A stretch of 64,000 bases of DNA from Apostichopus japonicus (GCF_037975245.1 NC_092576.1:40116111-40180110); one strand, 5' to 3'. Shown: positions 18,801-32,249, counted from the stretch's first letter. Notes: generated by a model not told the origin, from the letters alone. Made by a program: numbers and translations.

Positions 18801-21800
18801 AACAATTCTATTTAGGTGTCATTTCTAAGGCGGTTACACGCAGTGGTATTCATCACCCTGAGTAACTGACACAATAGCATAGAAGTTCTGTTATAATTAT
18901 TCATTCACTCGTGGCGTTTGGTAGATTGTACATTAACTGAACTGGTTCCAAACTTGTGTGTTATAAGCAGCAAACTAGTACACGTGTATATTGCAAATCG
19001 AAAGTAAACATATAGTACACACATCACACGTTATGTGCTTCCATTACATATGTAAAGAGAAGCGATTACATCAAAGAAAACGATATTCACTATTACGGGT
19101 AATGATATATCACATACTAATCTAGGGAACTTATCAAAGTTCCAAAGTAAGTTCTTTATATCGTCTTCAATAGAGATGCACTTTGACGTTTTATGATATA
19201 TCGTTTTAGGAAAAACAAAACAACTTTACTTTTCATGGTAATTGATTATGTCCAACATTTAGAAATCGACCGTAGATATTTGAATGTAGCATGAAGTTAT
19301 GTGACAATTGCATAACTCTCTGTCTAAAGATTAAATACTTAATTCCTGTTCCCGAGTTTATTCCCTCTTCACCCATATAATAGTCGTGCAAGCCCCCATT
19401 GTCTTAATTTCATTAAATCCTCATGCTTAACAACCTGTTGCATATCATGTGTATTGACATTGTGGTTAGTCATAGCCCCCTTAATTAAAAATTACTAGCA
19501 TATATTCCAGAAAAGGAGTCTTTGTCACAGAGAGTTTATCGCCCCTTCTCAGGAAGTCTCAATGACTTAAATAATGTAGTTTTGTTGAACGGGAAAAAAA
19601 AAACATTCCATACTTAAGAGCGCTGTTCAGATACACTTTCCTGGATCTACACTCCAGCAACAATAGTATCTCAGAATAAAACAAGTTTTTATTCTACAAT
19701 TATGTCTGGAAGTTCTGTTCATCTGCTGTTCTATTTATTTAATAAATTGAGCCGTGAACGAATTCAGTGGGGGCACATCAACGTAACAATATCATTTATT
19801 TTGTATTAAATGACGACTGAAATCACAACATCCCACCCCTTCCCGAATTACACAATGAAGCCCTAGTCCTAGCTGGAACCTCATATAATTTAGTGACGCG
19901 GTAAACTTTACGATATTATTAAATTTGGCATGTATTTGAATTATGCAGGAAGTGTGAAATGGCTTCTTATACATGGTAACATGTATAGGCGTCACGTGAA
20001 CTACGAAGACAGTTGTGGAGAGAGCGAGACTGGTATTGAAAGTATACAGTCTCGACAGAACCAGAGAAATTCTCTATGCAAAAAGGTTGACGATTCAAGG
20101 ACAAATAAGGATTCATTTTCAGTCAAATATGAATAATAAATATATGTATCGCTCAGAGAAACGTGGAAGACCGAAACAAGAACGTCTACAACGTCTTGAA
20201 CATATTTCTAGATAAGTTATAGTTTCTTCCTGGTCAGTTCAATGACAAACGGGTAATTTACAATAAACTATACTAGAGATAGTCTTCACCGTGCATTATA
20301 TAATCATGTATTCTTTAAGGAGGCTAATTTGTGTTTTTGAAAGTAGCGTTGTGTCACATTTTATACAGACTTATTGTGGTATTAGTATGTACTAATTGCG
20401 TGTGGTATATGTATATATACTTCCAGTTCTATAGTAATTGTGACATCTATTTTTAAATAAGATTCCGAGGGGTTGTGTCCCCATGTGATGCCCCTAATTT
20501 CGTTATGACTGTACAAAGTAATTCAAAAGTTGTTAAGTAGTCGGCTACTCGATAATACCACTTTGTTCGTTGCAAATTTATGAAATGTGTTTGATAAGTA
20601 ATATTTCCTCTGATGTTATATCGGTCATTTCCACATAGGTATCAGAACTGTGAACATAGTATTTGGTACATTATTCAATACATTGGTGATGTAATATTTT
20701 TACATAATACTGTAAATGAGCGGTTGGCACTTAGAGACTAGTAATTGTGTGTAGATATGTGGTAAATATATTTTTTTTTGACTGAATACGATGATTAATC
20801 AGTTCCATTTGATGAGTATTCTGTATTAACGATTGCTTCGTCGTCTGACCTGAAATGTTATTGTAGGTATCTACAGGTTAGTATAGCTGTGGAGAGTGAT
20901 TATTCATTTAGTCCATCAATACATATGTTATCCATATGTTTATTCTCAAGCCTGTTGCGTCTTCTTTGATAATACAAGAGTTGTAGGCGGGGTTAGAGTA
21001 GAGGGGCGAGGGGGTTAGGGGTTAGTCATTAAGAAAATATGAAGGTACAATATTTTGAGTCAAAGTATGAAACAATTAGAAGTTCACACATGGTGTTGTA
21101 ATACATCTGAAATGTTCATTTAGGGGATTAGTCAGGAGAAGAAATTGTTGGACACAGAAAAAAAGTTAATATATGGTTCACAACATGCAGTGTTGGCAAC
21201 ATGAATGTTTGTTTGTCGTTTCCATAACTGTATACTATTCTAGAATCCCAAACAATCTTTACAATATCTGTATACTAGAGCGTGTAGCGACAGTTCAGTG
21301 TAAACAGACACGATCTAAATACACTTCCTTTAGCAAAGCGATTTCAAGCGAATCCTTCTCAAATCTCTTGGTTTCTTTCATTAGCTCAGTACTACGTTTG
21401 TCTATGAATTCCGATAATTGTTCGAGCATGATATGGTTCACTAGCCAATCATAGTAAAATATTAACGGTTTTGACTACGGCTTTCTTGTTACTGATAACA
21501 CATATGCACAGTCTGCTGTTTTCAAACGTTCAACGGATAGCGTTTTACCTTACCGTTGTCACACGTATTCTGCTTGCTATCATTCTTTTGAAGCTCAAAA
21601 ACATTTAAATACCAAATCAAACACACACAAACAAAATCATAGTAAAGAGTTCAAGTTTATATACTGATCAAGTTCGATGCAATGACAAATACTATTTTTT
21701 TACCGAAGATCAATTCAGACATTTAAAAGACATTTTGATCATTTTTTATATTCCCGAGACAAGTAATCTGTGACTGAGAATTTAGTCAAACTAACCACGT

Positions 21801-22335
21801 TGCATCTAATTCCAAAACTCATGAAAAACATTTTAACAATGGTAATGCTTTTTGACAACACTAGTTTGCTTCTATATCAGTATTACATAATTGTTGCAGT
21901 GTAGATTTAACACACATATTCCGCTCTACAACCTCCAAACCAAATACAATTCCGTCTTAAAAAAATTCTACAACTAACTGGCATTTATCAATGGGGAGAA
22001 AGAAGTAAGCATGACGTTTTGATCCTAGCATTATCTTTTTCATAGGCTAAAGAATAAGTAACAGAAACTACGAGGGACAATTGTTACTTATCACATCAAA
22101 TATGAAATACTGCGACAGCAGAGAGGGGCTTTACGAGGCATGACAAGGTTTGTCTAACTTACGTACCCTAAAGTTAAAGATATCGCTGATCGTTGAACAT
22201 ATTTGGTTCACTCGCGCACTATGTGGAAAGTAGGTTACCCCATGCAATACGGACAAAAAGACAACTCCAAATTCAGCATGTTGTAGTGTTATGTAGGTAA
22301 ACATGTAAACTATGGAAAATACAGAGTGTTTATTG
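15900..22335. other. Intergenic stretch, AT-rich, small ORFs only
   Basis: No gene can be supported. Three small ORFs look more protein-like than average. The first, plus strand 17824-18009, ends in a basic helix (ENRLRKSRQQIQKKM). The second, plus strand 20015-20215, ends EKRGRPKQERLQRLEHISR with an AT-hook-like RGRP. The third is at 21289-21450 on the minus strand and is listed separately. None has splice partners that I can see, and no mobile-element termini are evident. Confidence 0.4.
21289..21450 (-). CDS. Unassigned short helical ORF, possible terminal exon
   Basis: The minus-strand frame encodes a charged amphipathic stretch (HIMLEQLSEFIDKRSTELMK, then KRFEKDSLEIALLKEVYLD) and ends at a stop near 21289. 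A possible acceptor (GGCTAG) precedes it, which would give a phase-1 entry. The regular charge pattern suggests a real helix or coiled coil rather than noise, but no upstream exon was found. Family unknown. Confidence 0.25.
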
Positions 22336-22940
22336 TGTTACGTGACCGTTCTCATACTTAATGTGGAGAACAGATCACGTGGCATTAAAAGGAGAACACA
22401 AGGATGAAAGTAAGTATTTAAGAAGCTATTTATATGGCAGAACAAAGAATAAATAGGAACATAATACATAACTACAGTTTATTTATTCACTCAACGTCTT
22501 TCTGGACCTGGGAGAGCCGAGGGGAGTGCTTCTGCTTAGTTTCTGGAGTTATCTTAGTGTTGCTAAGCGAATAGTGTCCAAGTTTGCTTTAGAATGGTTG
22601 AAGTAGTTCGGCTGGTTGTAGAGATAGTTCAGGTAAAGCGACGATAATCCATTAGAGAGTAGTAGGTCGGAGTTCCGACAAAATTACAGAGTTAAATATA
22701 TACTGTGTTTAATATGGGCACAGTAATCAAAGCCAAGGAACCATCAGAGGTCCGGCGACAACCTTTTAACGGAGCGAACGGAGAAAACGGAGAGGGCGCT
22801 CAATCGGGCGTCTGTGGCTTTTATACCCGGAGTTTAAAGGAATGTTCCAGTAAGCTATGCATATTCACGAAGTCCGCAGAAACACTTTGTTGGCGAGTTC
22901 CAGTTATGTAGAGCGCGTGAGCACATCTGGGATCGTAACA
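22336..22940 (-). mobile_element. Candidate solo LTR
   Basis: The ends are TGTTACG (22336-22342) and CGTAACA (22934-22940), the TG...CA palindromic ends of an LTR. Read on the minus strand it carries a TATAAAA box (22825-22819) and downstream an AATAAATAAAC signal (22487-22477), in the order expected for U3, R and U5. No internal coding region or second LTR is nearby. The flanking four bases are only partly alike (attg/atta), so the target duplication is uncertain. A Gypsy-type origin is inference. Confidence 0.55.
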
Positions 22941-23645
22941 ATTAGAAGACTGAAAAGCGTAGAAATGATAGCATATGTTACGTAATCGGGCAGATGAATA
23001 AGTGGGTTACATAACAATTGACATAGTGAGAAGTTCACATTCTTAGCAATTGTGTTGAGTTAGTTTTGTAGCCTTAGTTCCACATCTAACAGCTGTATTG
23101 TGATACTTTACAAAGTCTTTATTGTATTCGTTAGAGTATTATCGAATTCCTTGCAAAAAATTGCTAAATTTGCTTGAGATCGTGTGTGAATGTATTGGGA
23201 AAGGTTGTGTTGCATTGTGTGTGAATATAACTGCACGCCGTTTTGTGTATATAATGCTAGAGAGTTTAACAGAAAGCAATGAGAATGTTACGTGAAAAGT
23301 GTACTTCACATGCAGAAAATGCGGTGTCTTGATGTCTCGATGTAAATGATGTTGATCTGTGTTAACACACATTTTCTTTGTTATATGATAGTTTCATGAG
23401 GAAAAATTTCTAATTTTTATTAAATTGAGGGTTGCTTGTACAATCGATGGAGTGCAAGTAAATTACAATCATGGAGACGTTTCTTTTTATTATCACAAAG
23501 CTATTCGAGTTAACGTGCAATGATAATGACGTGGATGCTAACACCTATCGACATTAACATGTATCAAGTGAAATGTTTGGTTTTATGTTGACAAGTTTTT
23601 TTTAGTATTTTTATTTACTTTTACACGTTATTTATATTTTCCAGC

Positions 23646-24007
23646 ATGACTCCATTACCCACTATCAAATATATATTGGCCTTGATACTGTGTCTACGCT
23701 CTGTACAGACACTCAGTAACTGTTTGGATTTATTCAATATCCCGTCTTTTAATTAGGTGTTAATCAGCGGTGTAACGTGCGTTTGTTGAAGGTAATGCGA
23801 AATGGGGCATATCTCAAGAGAGGCGCGTATATGGAGTGCATCCAGCAACAGGGTTATACCCCCGTGTGTTCATTCAAACAAAACAATAAATACATATTGT
23901 TTGTTTGTATATCAGAACGATACAACAAAAATGTAGAAAATTTACCAGCAATTTATCGAAAGGGTCCCCCGTCAATTTTTACTTTTATTCCAGTGAAAAA
24001 TCTCTAA
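23646..24007 (+). CDS. Candidate small secreted Cys-containing protein (unassigned)
   Basis: The ATG at 23646 starts MTPLPTIKYILALILC and then LRSVQTLS, a convincing signal peptide, but this frame stops at 23754-23756. Immediately after, a strong acceptor (CCGTCTTTTAATTAG, ending at 23756) opens a frame to 24007. That frame encodes VNQRCNVRLLKVMRNG, MECIQQQGYTPVCSFKQN and a tail ending FTFIPVKNL, with four Cys. A donor-like GTAACT at 23716 would join the two in frame, but the intron would be only 41 bases, so a different upstream donor may be used. Family unknown; it may be chance. Confidence 0.3.
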
Positions 24008-24244
24008 CTGCGCAAGTAAAATAACAACAATGACAATAATTAGGATAAACATTGAACAATTCAGCAGAAAGATATGACGCAAGGGCATCTGCGCCTGCGT
24101 TCGATTGGCACAGCGAGGCGATGATGTGTTCATCCCAAGACATGTAGTGATTGGCACAACAGTCATTATGATATTGTTTTTAGAAAAATACACTTTATAC
24201 TGTGCAGGCACAGCTAGTGTTGAGTCGTGAACAAATGTCGACAA
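23972..24244 (-). CDS. Unassigned ORF with one hydrophobic segment
   Basis: A 90-codon frame ends in a strongly hydrophobic run (CSMFILIIVIVVILLAQLEI) and a short FHWNKSKN tail before a stop, like the last exon of a single-pass membrane protein. It overlaps the opposite-strand candidate at 23646-24007, so at most one is likely to be real. No upstream exon identified. Confidence 0.2.
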   Translation of the reverse strand: MSTFVHDSTLAVPAQYKVYFSKNNIIMTVVPITTCLGMNTSSPRCANRTQAQMPLRHIFLLNCSMFILIIVIVVILLAQLEIFHWNKSKN

Positions 24245-24249
24245 TTTTG

Positions 24250-27200
24250 TCTAGACAGTTCTTAAACAAACATTTCAATTTTGTATATAGTACATTTTGT
24301 TAACATTTGATCAGAAGAAAATATGTGTAAGCCAAGGCAAGCTTGGAAAATGAGGCTTACTATTCCTTAAAAAGTACATTTCTTGAATACATTTGCAGCT
24401 GTATTCCCAATTCCCGATGTCAGTCATTCAGATGCTAGGTTAGCGTTAATATCGACGGTAATCTGACATTTTGCATCAGTGCTCTCTTTAAGTTTGGCTG
24501 AGTGGAATTTTTTTGTCAAGATTGACTTGCATTATTAGTGTAACATGTTTTAAATAGTTCAGGAATACATTTTGGGTATATCTTGAAAGTCAATTCGGGA
24601 GGAATCAGCTGAGCTTAACAAAAACAGTTTTCATCACTTTTCAGAGCCAGAGACAAACAAGGCCGTCCCGCTAATCTTTCTCTGGATGATAATGCTGCAG
24701 GTTGACAAACCAGACCAAGTCTACTGTGATCAGGAATACCAATAAAATCTGGAACAATCATAAATGCACAAAAATTGTTAATCTCATCAAAGTAGGTGAC
24801 TGGAAATGTTGTTGCAGGTTTAGACCTGGTTACTGCGAAGCAGTATGGCCTATATGCATATTACAAACTGCGCAAAGTAGGTCTTATTGGCAACGTTATT
24901 GGATGCAAAGCAGGCCTTATTTAGGCTCACACCAGTAACACAGTATGGTCTGGGCCAATTTAGGGAACAAGAGCATACCAATGCTAGCATAATAAATAAT
25001 AGAAGCAGGGCCTAAGCTACCTTAGGTCCGACATTATTTATAGGCCGGCCCTGTCTACCTTTTGAAAAAAAGGTTCATTAACATTTCCCTCCAAAAAAAT
25101 AATGAGACTGGGCAGAAAACTGAGATTTCAGGATTAACCGTATTAACAAAAATTATCAGCATACAAACAACTGACCGGAGATAATCTTACAAAAATTAAA
25201 GACAACAACATGTTATTCAGTACTTAGGCTACATGTTTTTCATGAACTTTTGTGGATGAAACTGGAAGCTCTTCTAGATTACAATGACTTTGTAAACTGC
25301 AGTGATTCGAGATCCTGGTTTGGAAAAGGTGTTGAGCTATTTTTATGAAATTGTGACAGATGATCAACATTTGATCCAAGATAAAATTAATATGTCCTTC
25401 AAAAGCATTTGGTCAAATAATCAAGAACTTGCAATCCAATTTGTTGGTTCAGCGGCAAAAATATGGACTCATCATTGTGGTCGTCTTCATCATTATCAGT
25501 TCTATTGCCGTTGGTTATTGCCCACTTCAAAATCATAGCTCAAGGTGTATTTCAGATATTGACACTACAATTGAAAACATAATTTAGTTAATTAAGGGTG
25601 ACCAAAGATCGTTAATAATGGAGTAGTCAAGGTTTGTCAGTCCAATGACTATCCAGTCTGGCCTATAGTCTTTCAAAGATGGTTCAGTGACAACACGCCT
25701 AGGCAGAAGATTTCAAGGATCATAAATAGGCTGATGAAAAAGGATAGTACTAGCAGTAGAAGCACGACCAAAAACATTGGAAAGGAAAGTAAAGCTGCAC
25801 TCAAAGACACAGAAAATATTGTGCATGGTTCCATGATAAATAACAGTATGTATATGATGAGTGCCTCGTATGAACAAATACATTTGAGCAAAATACTGTT
25901 ATTCCATATGTAATGGAGTGACACCTGATAAATGGCGAGCAAGCACAGTATATGTAAAATAATAGTGTAATTCTGAGCAACTGGATGTTTTGGAAGACTC
26001 TCCCATATTGGAATGTAATTTTTAGCTCAAACCAGCTATGCCACTTGAACTATTGTGACTCATCATCTTCACTCCGTCAATCCATCTACCTATTATCCAT
26101 CTGTTATCCATCTTTCTACAGAACCTTTTTGAAGTAACTAATAAATGGGCGGTGTGAAACCCATCATAGCACTGCAACTGTACGACAGCCTAAGTCCTGT
26201 GTTTGAGGCAAGTGGGATTCCTTGACAAAAGATTGAACTATTAAGTTGATGAATACAGCTCAAAACTGGCAAATTACAAGTAGTTTCGTACTTGTGTGAA
26301 CATGAAATGATAACCATCAAAGTAGTAAGTTTGTTCACTATTCATGTATCTGTGTTAGGATGTCATCATTTACAGTCTGTTTTTAGGAATACCATAAAAA
26401 GGTATGTATTTTCTTTCAACTTGACACATGATGTGGTCGAGTACCTATTTATGAATACAGTAGAGCCTTGTTTACATGAAATCAACAGCATTGCAAATTC
26501 CTCAGTCTTTTGTTACAGATGCCCAGTTTTCAGTGGTAACCTATCAGTAGTATTAAGGAAGTTATGCACATTTTTGGTTACAACTTCACAACTTGAGAGT
26601 GTGATTCTAAAATATTAACTGTATTACATTTATCTATGGTTGTTTAAGCCCTCTAGACAATCATTTTATGATGGATTTCTGTGAAAGTTGGATGCCTCTG
26701 CAAGGTCACAATTGCACCCACAAGCATTCCTCTGGCGACTAAATGTTCGTTTTTTCAGTTTAGTCACTCTGGTTGGTGTTGTTCAATCATCAATAATTTC
26801 AATTTCAATAATTTCATCTATGGCAGTGATAAACTTGTGCCAAAAGTGTGCAAAACTGGCAAATACTTTACAGAAAATACCCGACATCACACACATATTT
26901 TCAGGCATACTGTGTTGAAACTTTTTATCTTTTCGCTCTATTTATGTCAAAAGACATGTTCAAGGGTATAAGACGCCTCAAATAGAAAGTTTCATGATTG
27001 CAGTTGTAGCAGAAAGACACAACAATTGCATGAAAACTGATTTGTCTGAACAATCCAACTGAAAATTATAATTTCTGCTAGTTTCACCAGATATGAATGC
27101 TAACAAGGAAGGCATACTGCACATACCTGAAATGAAAATGGGTTGGGAGGAGGCATGTTTCTTGGTCTTGCAGGCTTATGTGTATGTAGTTGTTTAAAGC

Positions 27201-27984
27201 TGCATTATGGTATATTGCAGTTGAATCAATACTCAAATTGTGATAAGTTAAAAACTACCCATGGATACAGTTAGTATTTTACCTTTTCAGATATTCTTAG
27301 ATGTTTACGTATTTAGGTACTGGAAAACTTAATAGGATCAAGCAAATGATCCCAATTACTTTAAAAAGCATCTCAATGTTATTATTCATCACAATTCAAG
27401 CCAATTGAGAAAGCACTGTATGCAAACAGAATAACAATTGAAATGGTTTTTCAATGGTGATACAAAAAGCGGGGGTGGTGGCAGAAAAGGTTTGTAGATA
27501 TATTTGCCCATGTTACCATCATAACTATAATATTTGTAACAACTCATTTTACAGTTAATAAAAAAGAATTTTATACTACTGACTAATACTTAGTAAACAT
27601 TGTTAAAATAAGTAACAAATCTTAACATTAAAACGCTATAGAAATATGCCCTTTGCAAATCACAGGTGCCATATGTTCTGTACACTTATTGACAGATCTA
27701 TTTAGTTTAGGTTTTTTCATTGTGAAAAGGTATTTGTTGTGGACTGAAATAGTTTTCCTTAAGGGTTCATATTATGCTATTTTGTAAACATTGCAGTAGA
27801 TAAATTCACCCATTGTATTTCAAACATTGTGTGGTGGTTTCAGTCAGTCTTGAAAGTCAATTAACATTTCCTTGCTGTCAAGTGAGTATGCAAATACCTC
27901 TTTGTTTAATTAACAAGAAAATATAGTATTGCATTGTGCCTGGATCAAACACAACAGCAAACTTAAATTTCGTGTACGGCATTT
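24250..27984. other. Intergenic stretch without a supported gene
   Basis: Several ORFs of 66-108 codons occur on both strands. None has recognisable motifs or consistent splice neighbours. The plus-strand frame at 25302-25538 (RDPGLEKVLSYFYEIVTDD) begins just after an acceptor-like CTGCAG and is the most protein-like, but it is isolated. Confidence 0.35.
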
Positions 27985-28080
27985 TGTAGGTTTGGTTCCT
28001 TGCTGAAAGCAAAAGAACCTTTGTAGTCAGATCGGTGTGCGTGTGTGTATATGTATATGTGTGTGGCACGTAAGTTTGTA
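27985..28080 (-). repeat. Inverted copy of the CA-tract and hairpin repeat end
   Basis: Read on the minus strand it is an ACACAC-rich tract, then CACACCGATCTGACTACAAA and GGTTCTTTTGCT...AGCAAGGAACC. It shares the hairpin of the 6850-6871 copy but lies outside both receptor genes. Confidence 0.5.
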
Positions 28081-31000
28081 TGCACGATAGCTCAACAAGG
28101 GAATGATTGATCATGCCATACTTGGTGGGTGGATGGTCCATAATAAGTTGATAAACCATTTTAATTTTAGGCCTCATATCCTGAATAATAATGAGGCCAC
28201 AGGGTTATACCTTAATATTCAGATTGCAATAACTACAGTAGACAATCATAAGTTACAGTTTCATGATGGTGATTATTGATAGGTAGCCTATACATGGCGA
28301 TGTGTGTTGCAATTGATAACATGTGTATTTATGAGGAGGTGTGGCTTTGTACGGCAATTATTGAACTTGCTTCAACATTTCATACTTAGAGTGTCCCTGC
28401 TAATCCTGTTACCATAGCTGGTTGTGTTTCATATGTGAATAAATATGTGTGCTTTGTGCTTGCTTAATTCTACTTGCGATCTAGTTGATGGGAAAAGCAG
28501 TGATTTCTTTTGTTAGTTTAGTGATCACAGAATATTTGTGGTGTTACCACTGGGAGGGGTGTGGGAGGGGGGGGGCAATGCAACCAGCATTTACACTGTA
28601 ACTCCGCCCCATGTCTACCGAATATACTGAGCAGAATATTGTTGGTATGCCCCCCTCCCCTCCCTCTCTCTCTCTCTCATACCCTCACACTGGATGTGTG
28701 TGACTTTGCAAGTGTAAGAATATCACATGATGTTCAATGTACAATGGAAATATGTGAGGGTCCATGTTTCATGTTAACACAAAACACATGACAATCTCTC
28801 TAGGGAGGGTGATTTATGTATAACATTTCACTTTGCCCACTCCCACATACCCAAGTGTTTTCGTAAAGAAATCTCGAAAAGTTGCAGCTATAACAGCCCT
28901 TCTCATGCCAAACAACAACTCAATCATTAAAGTGTTGAAAAAAGCAATACCCAGGCAAAACTCTTGTACGCACCAACATCATGCAGTATATTACAGCCAT
29001 GGGGGGGGGGGCGGTCAATAACCTCTCATAATTTGGTCTGATAGGATGAAACATCTCAACACGTAAATACTTTGAGCTTTGAAAAAAGCCAGGTTATGTA
29101 TCTTACATTAATGCAAACAAAGAGGTATAGATGGCTCTGAATGTACGTAGAACAAAAAACTCTAAATGTAAGCTAAAAAGAGCGCCTTCTATTTGTGGTG
29201 ATTTGTTCTTTGGCCACATTTGCATGCCAGTTTGACCACTTAAGACATTTTAATTCGGGCAAAGACTGTAAGCAATAGTTAGTCCCATGTAAGGTCTTGT
29301 ACCAACAACAGAAGTTCAATGTCAACGTTGCCTCCCCTAGCTGTATTGACTCGTTATGACATCATAATTATCCACCTTTCCATTCCCCTTCTCAATCTCT
29401 CTACAATGATACATTTGATCGTCTCGATAATTGCATCAATGGACTCAGTAAATTATTTTGCAATTGCATGATGCATTTCCGACTAATTAACGTTAACGCG
29501 TTTGACAACGTCACATCCGCTTGGAGTAGAAATTCGGAAAATCGGGATTTAATTAAAAAAAACGTACCTTTGCAATTAGCATACAAGGTAGATTTCAAGT
29601 TCACAAGGGGTTTGCCTTAGAAGGTATTCTTATGAAGCGCCCTCACCCGGAGACCAAATTACATTGAGCTAATATATGGATATCACGTGGAAGCATCGGT
29701 CTACCATAATATGCATTCGGAGGTTCAGCTTCCTAGACCTTGTAATTTAGACACCATAATTAATCAGGCTAACCCTCATGGTAAACCAAGGGTTAGGGTA
29801 AGGTGGTAGTAGCCGAGGGAGGGGGTAACTGGGGAAAATAAAATGTGCCAATTTGATGAAGAACTGTCTTTTGTATATCTTAAGCCTTTGTTTATTTTAT
29901 TATTTTATTTTAATTATATATTTTTAGTCTGTACATGTTATTTCTAAATGTCATCACATATCTGTTTGTAGCACAGTTAACATTTCGTCGTCATCCCCAC
30001 AGGCAAAAAAGGAGAGGAGGTGGCCGTTTGACTCTTTCTTTCATGTCGCTATGTAATACAAACGCTATTTTATATTCATGCAGGAAATGTAACAGAAAAA
30101 GTTTACTTTTCAGATGTTGTGTGTTTGCTTTTGTGAGATTGGTATAATTTGGTATTCGGTATAATGTCAATGACTATGTTTTGTCAACTTCATTCGAATA
30201 TGAAGTTTATGCTCTTACTCATATGCTATGATGATGCTATGATGGATGGCTGAAATAGAACAAATTAAACCATGACGTAGACACAATCATTTCACAAACT
30301 GATGTGTGCTCTGTACGTACTGCATTGGTCAGGGGAGAAAACCCATATGTTACCTTCGTGTTTAAAGTTAAGTCTCTATTTTCCATTTCTTCTTTGTTTT
30401 GTGTAATTTGCTTGTAAACCTATCAAACATATTGTTTCCCAAACGACATATTGTGTTTATGCGTCTAATGGGCAACACCTCTCGGTACTACAAAGTGCTG
30501 ACTGACAGTAGGTGGTTCACGTTTTCAGCTACTATAGAATAACATTACTTGTCCATACTTTTGGGGTATTTTGACACAGAGATCTTCAAACTTTTTGCTT
30601 GATAGGTAGTCAGTTTAGGCTCTAAATTATAGCATGCTATAACTGCTACAAGTTTTCAAAAAGTACTTCCATGGAGGTCTTTACTATCCAAACTGTTCTT
30701 AATTCTTTTTTGAGGAACACACAAGATGACTGAATGTCCCAGTTAGGAAATTTCCTCAAAGGTTATTATAAAAAACAGTTTAAGGATTTGGGCCAAAGGT
30801 GACCATATATAAATATCTCATATTTGGGGCCAATACATCATACTTTTAAACGGAACCCCACATGGAATTAGTGATTTACTTGAAACCCTCTCAATTCATA
30901 TTTACATTCTTAACCGGGCCTATGTATCGCACAAAACATTTTACTTTCCAAGAGACCTATACATAGCCACAGGAACAGTGTTACCAATGTTTGTGTTTAT

Positions 31001-31850
31001 TATGCTGTTCCTAATTCCCAACCCCCCTTCTCATACATTGTCATTTTCTTATAAATTGTCAAGTGATAATTGCTATTGCAGTTGAAGTCTCATTTTACTG
31101 GACACTGACCTGATATACCATTCTATGTGAGATCATACTCACCTTCTACATCAGTTTTACAGACATACTCACTATGCACAACGTAAGATATACAGTATGT
31201 GGATATGAATTATTCATAAAGTACTGGAACTTATTGAAGTAATGTTCCTCCACAGGCTTATATATGCTGTGTCCACAATTGTTCCATGTGATTCAGTGAC
31301 TGATACATGTCCTTAATGGAATACCGGGGAACACAGAATAGCCAATATTAAGTGGGAGAAATTATGGAGAACATTTTACAAGATGCACATTGTTCATGAA
31401 AGCTTTATCTGGGGTGATGTGTTGCAAAGTTGCTCAAAATCATCCATTGTGAGCTCAGTCATGCCAACATGCTGTAATATTTGCATAATTGACCAATATG
31501 CACAACTTTGTGCTTTCTAATGAGAAACGTATGTGTGTAATAAAACAAATATTTTCTGTTTAAACTTATAGGCCTACAGACCATCCCGGTGGTAAACAAT
31601 TTCAGGTCCACTTACTACAGACATTTCCATACACATGGTTTATGTTGGATAACCAGTTTGCTAAAAGCTGATCTTCTCTTTATATATTAGTTATCTGTTT
31701 CAGTAGTTCCAAAGTATGAGATGGCACCATCCGAACATGTTTCCTTTTCACAGTTTTTGTTGGTGTATAATCTGAAGTTAGCTGCCGAGCTAACAACTCA
31801 TTTGGAGTCTTTTATTGTAACACCAGTGAATGGTCTGTAATGAAGTCATG
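28081..31850. other. Intergenic stretch with homopolymer and microsatellite tracts
   Basis: It contains a G9 run at 28567-28575, a CT-rich microsatellite near 28660-28680 and a G11 run at 29001-29011. A small palindrome AGGCCTCAT/ATGAGGCC lies near 28170-28198. No gene supported. Confidence 0.4.
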
Positions 31851-31854
31851 ATCA

Positions 31855-32245
31855 ATTTAATATTACCCCTACCATCAACATTTGCTGTGTAGAGTGATGG
31901 ACACTAAAAAGCGACATTATCACAGAGAAAATTCCTATGTAGACAATGTGATGAAATTCAATTTGAGCTTTGCCACTGAAAGTCTCATTATGGTGCCGCA
32001 CCAACTGAAACTGTTTTGCTGTATGCAATCTGTTGATGGAATTACCCCTACCATTCACATTTGCTGTGTAGAGTGATGGACACGAACAATTATCACAGAG
32101 AAAATTCTTATGTAGATAATTTGAGTAAATTCAACTAGAGCTTTGCTGAAAACTCGCTAAAAACTCGTGTAATTCCTCATACGTGCCGCGTACGTGACCT
32201 TCTTCGTTTAAACTGTTTGGCTGTATGATATCTGTTGATGGAATT
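31855..32245. repeat. Tandem direct duplication, unit about 180-200 bp
   Basis: ATTACCCCTACCAT, CATTTGCTGTGTAGAGTGAT, TTATCACAGAGAAAATTC and AATCTGTTGATGGAATTA occur in that order at 31861-32046. They recur, slightly changed, at 32041-32248. The second copy has an internal insertion. No coding content is recognised. Confidence 0.65.
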
Positions 32246-32249
32246 AAAT

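Noticed and set aside
25673-25942. Hydrophobic 89-codon minus-strand ORF
   Set aside because: Leu/Ile-rich translation of T-rich DNA; no start context or charged flanks expected of a membrane protein.
26292-26971. Overlapping plus-strand ORFs of 76-108 codons
   Set aside because: Mutually overlapping frames, no motif and no splice partner; no evidence for either.
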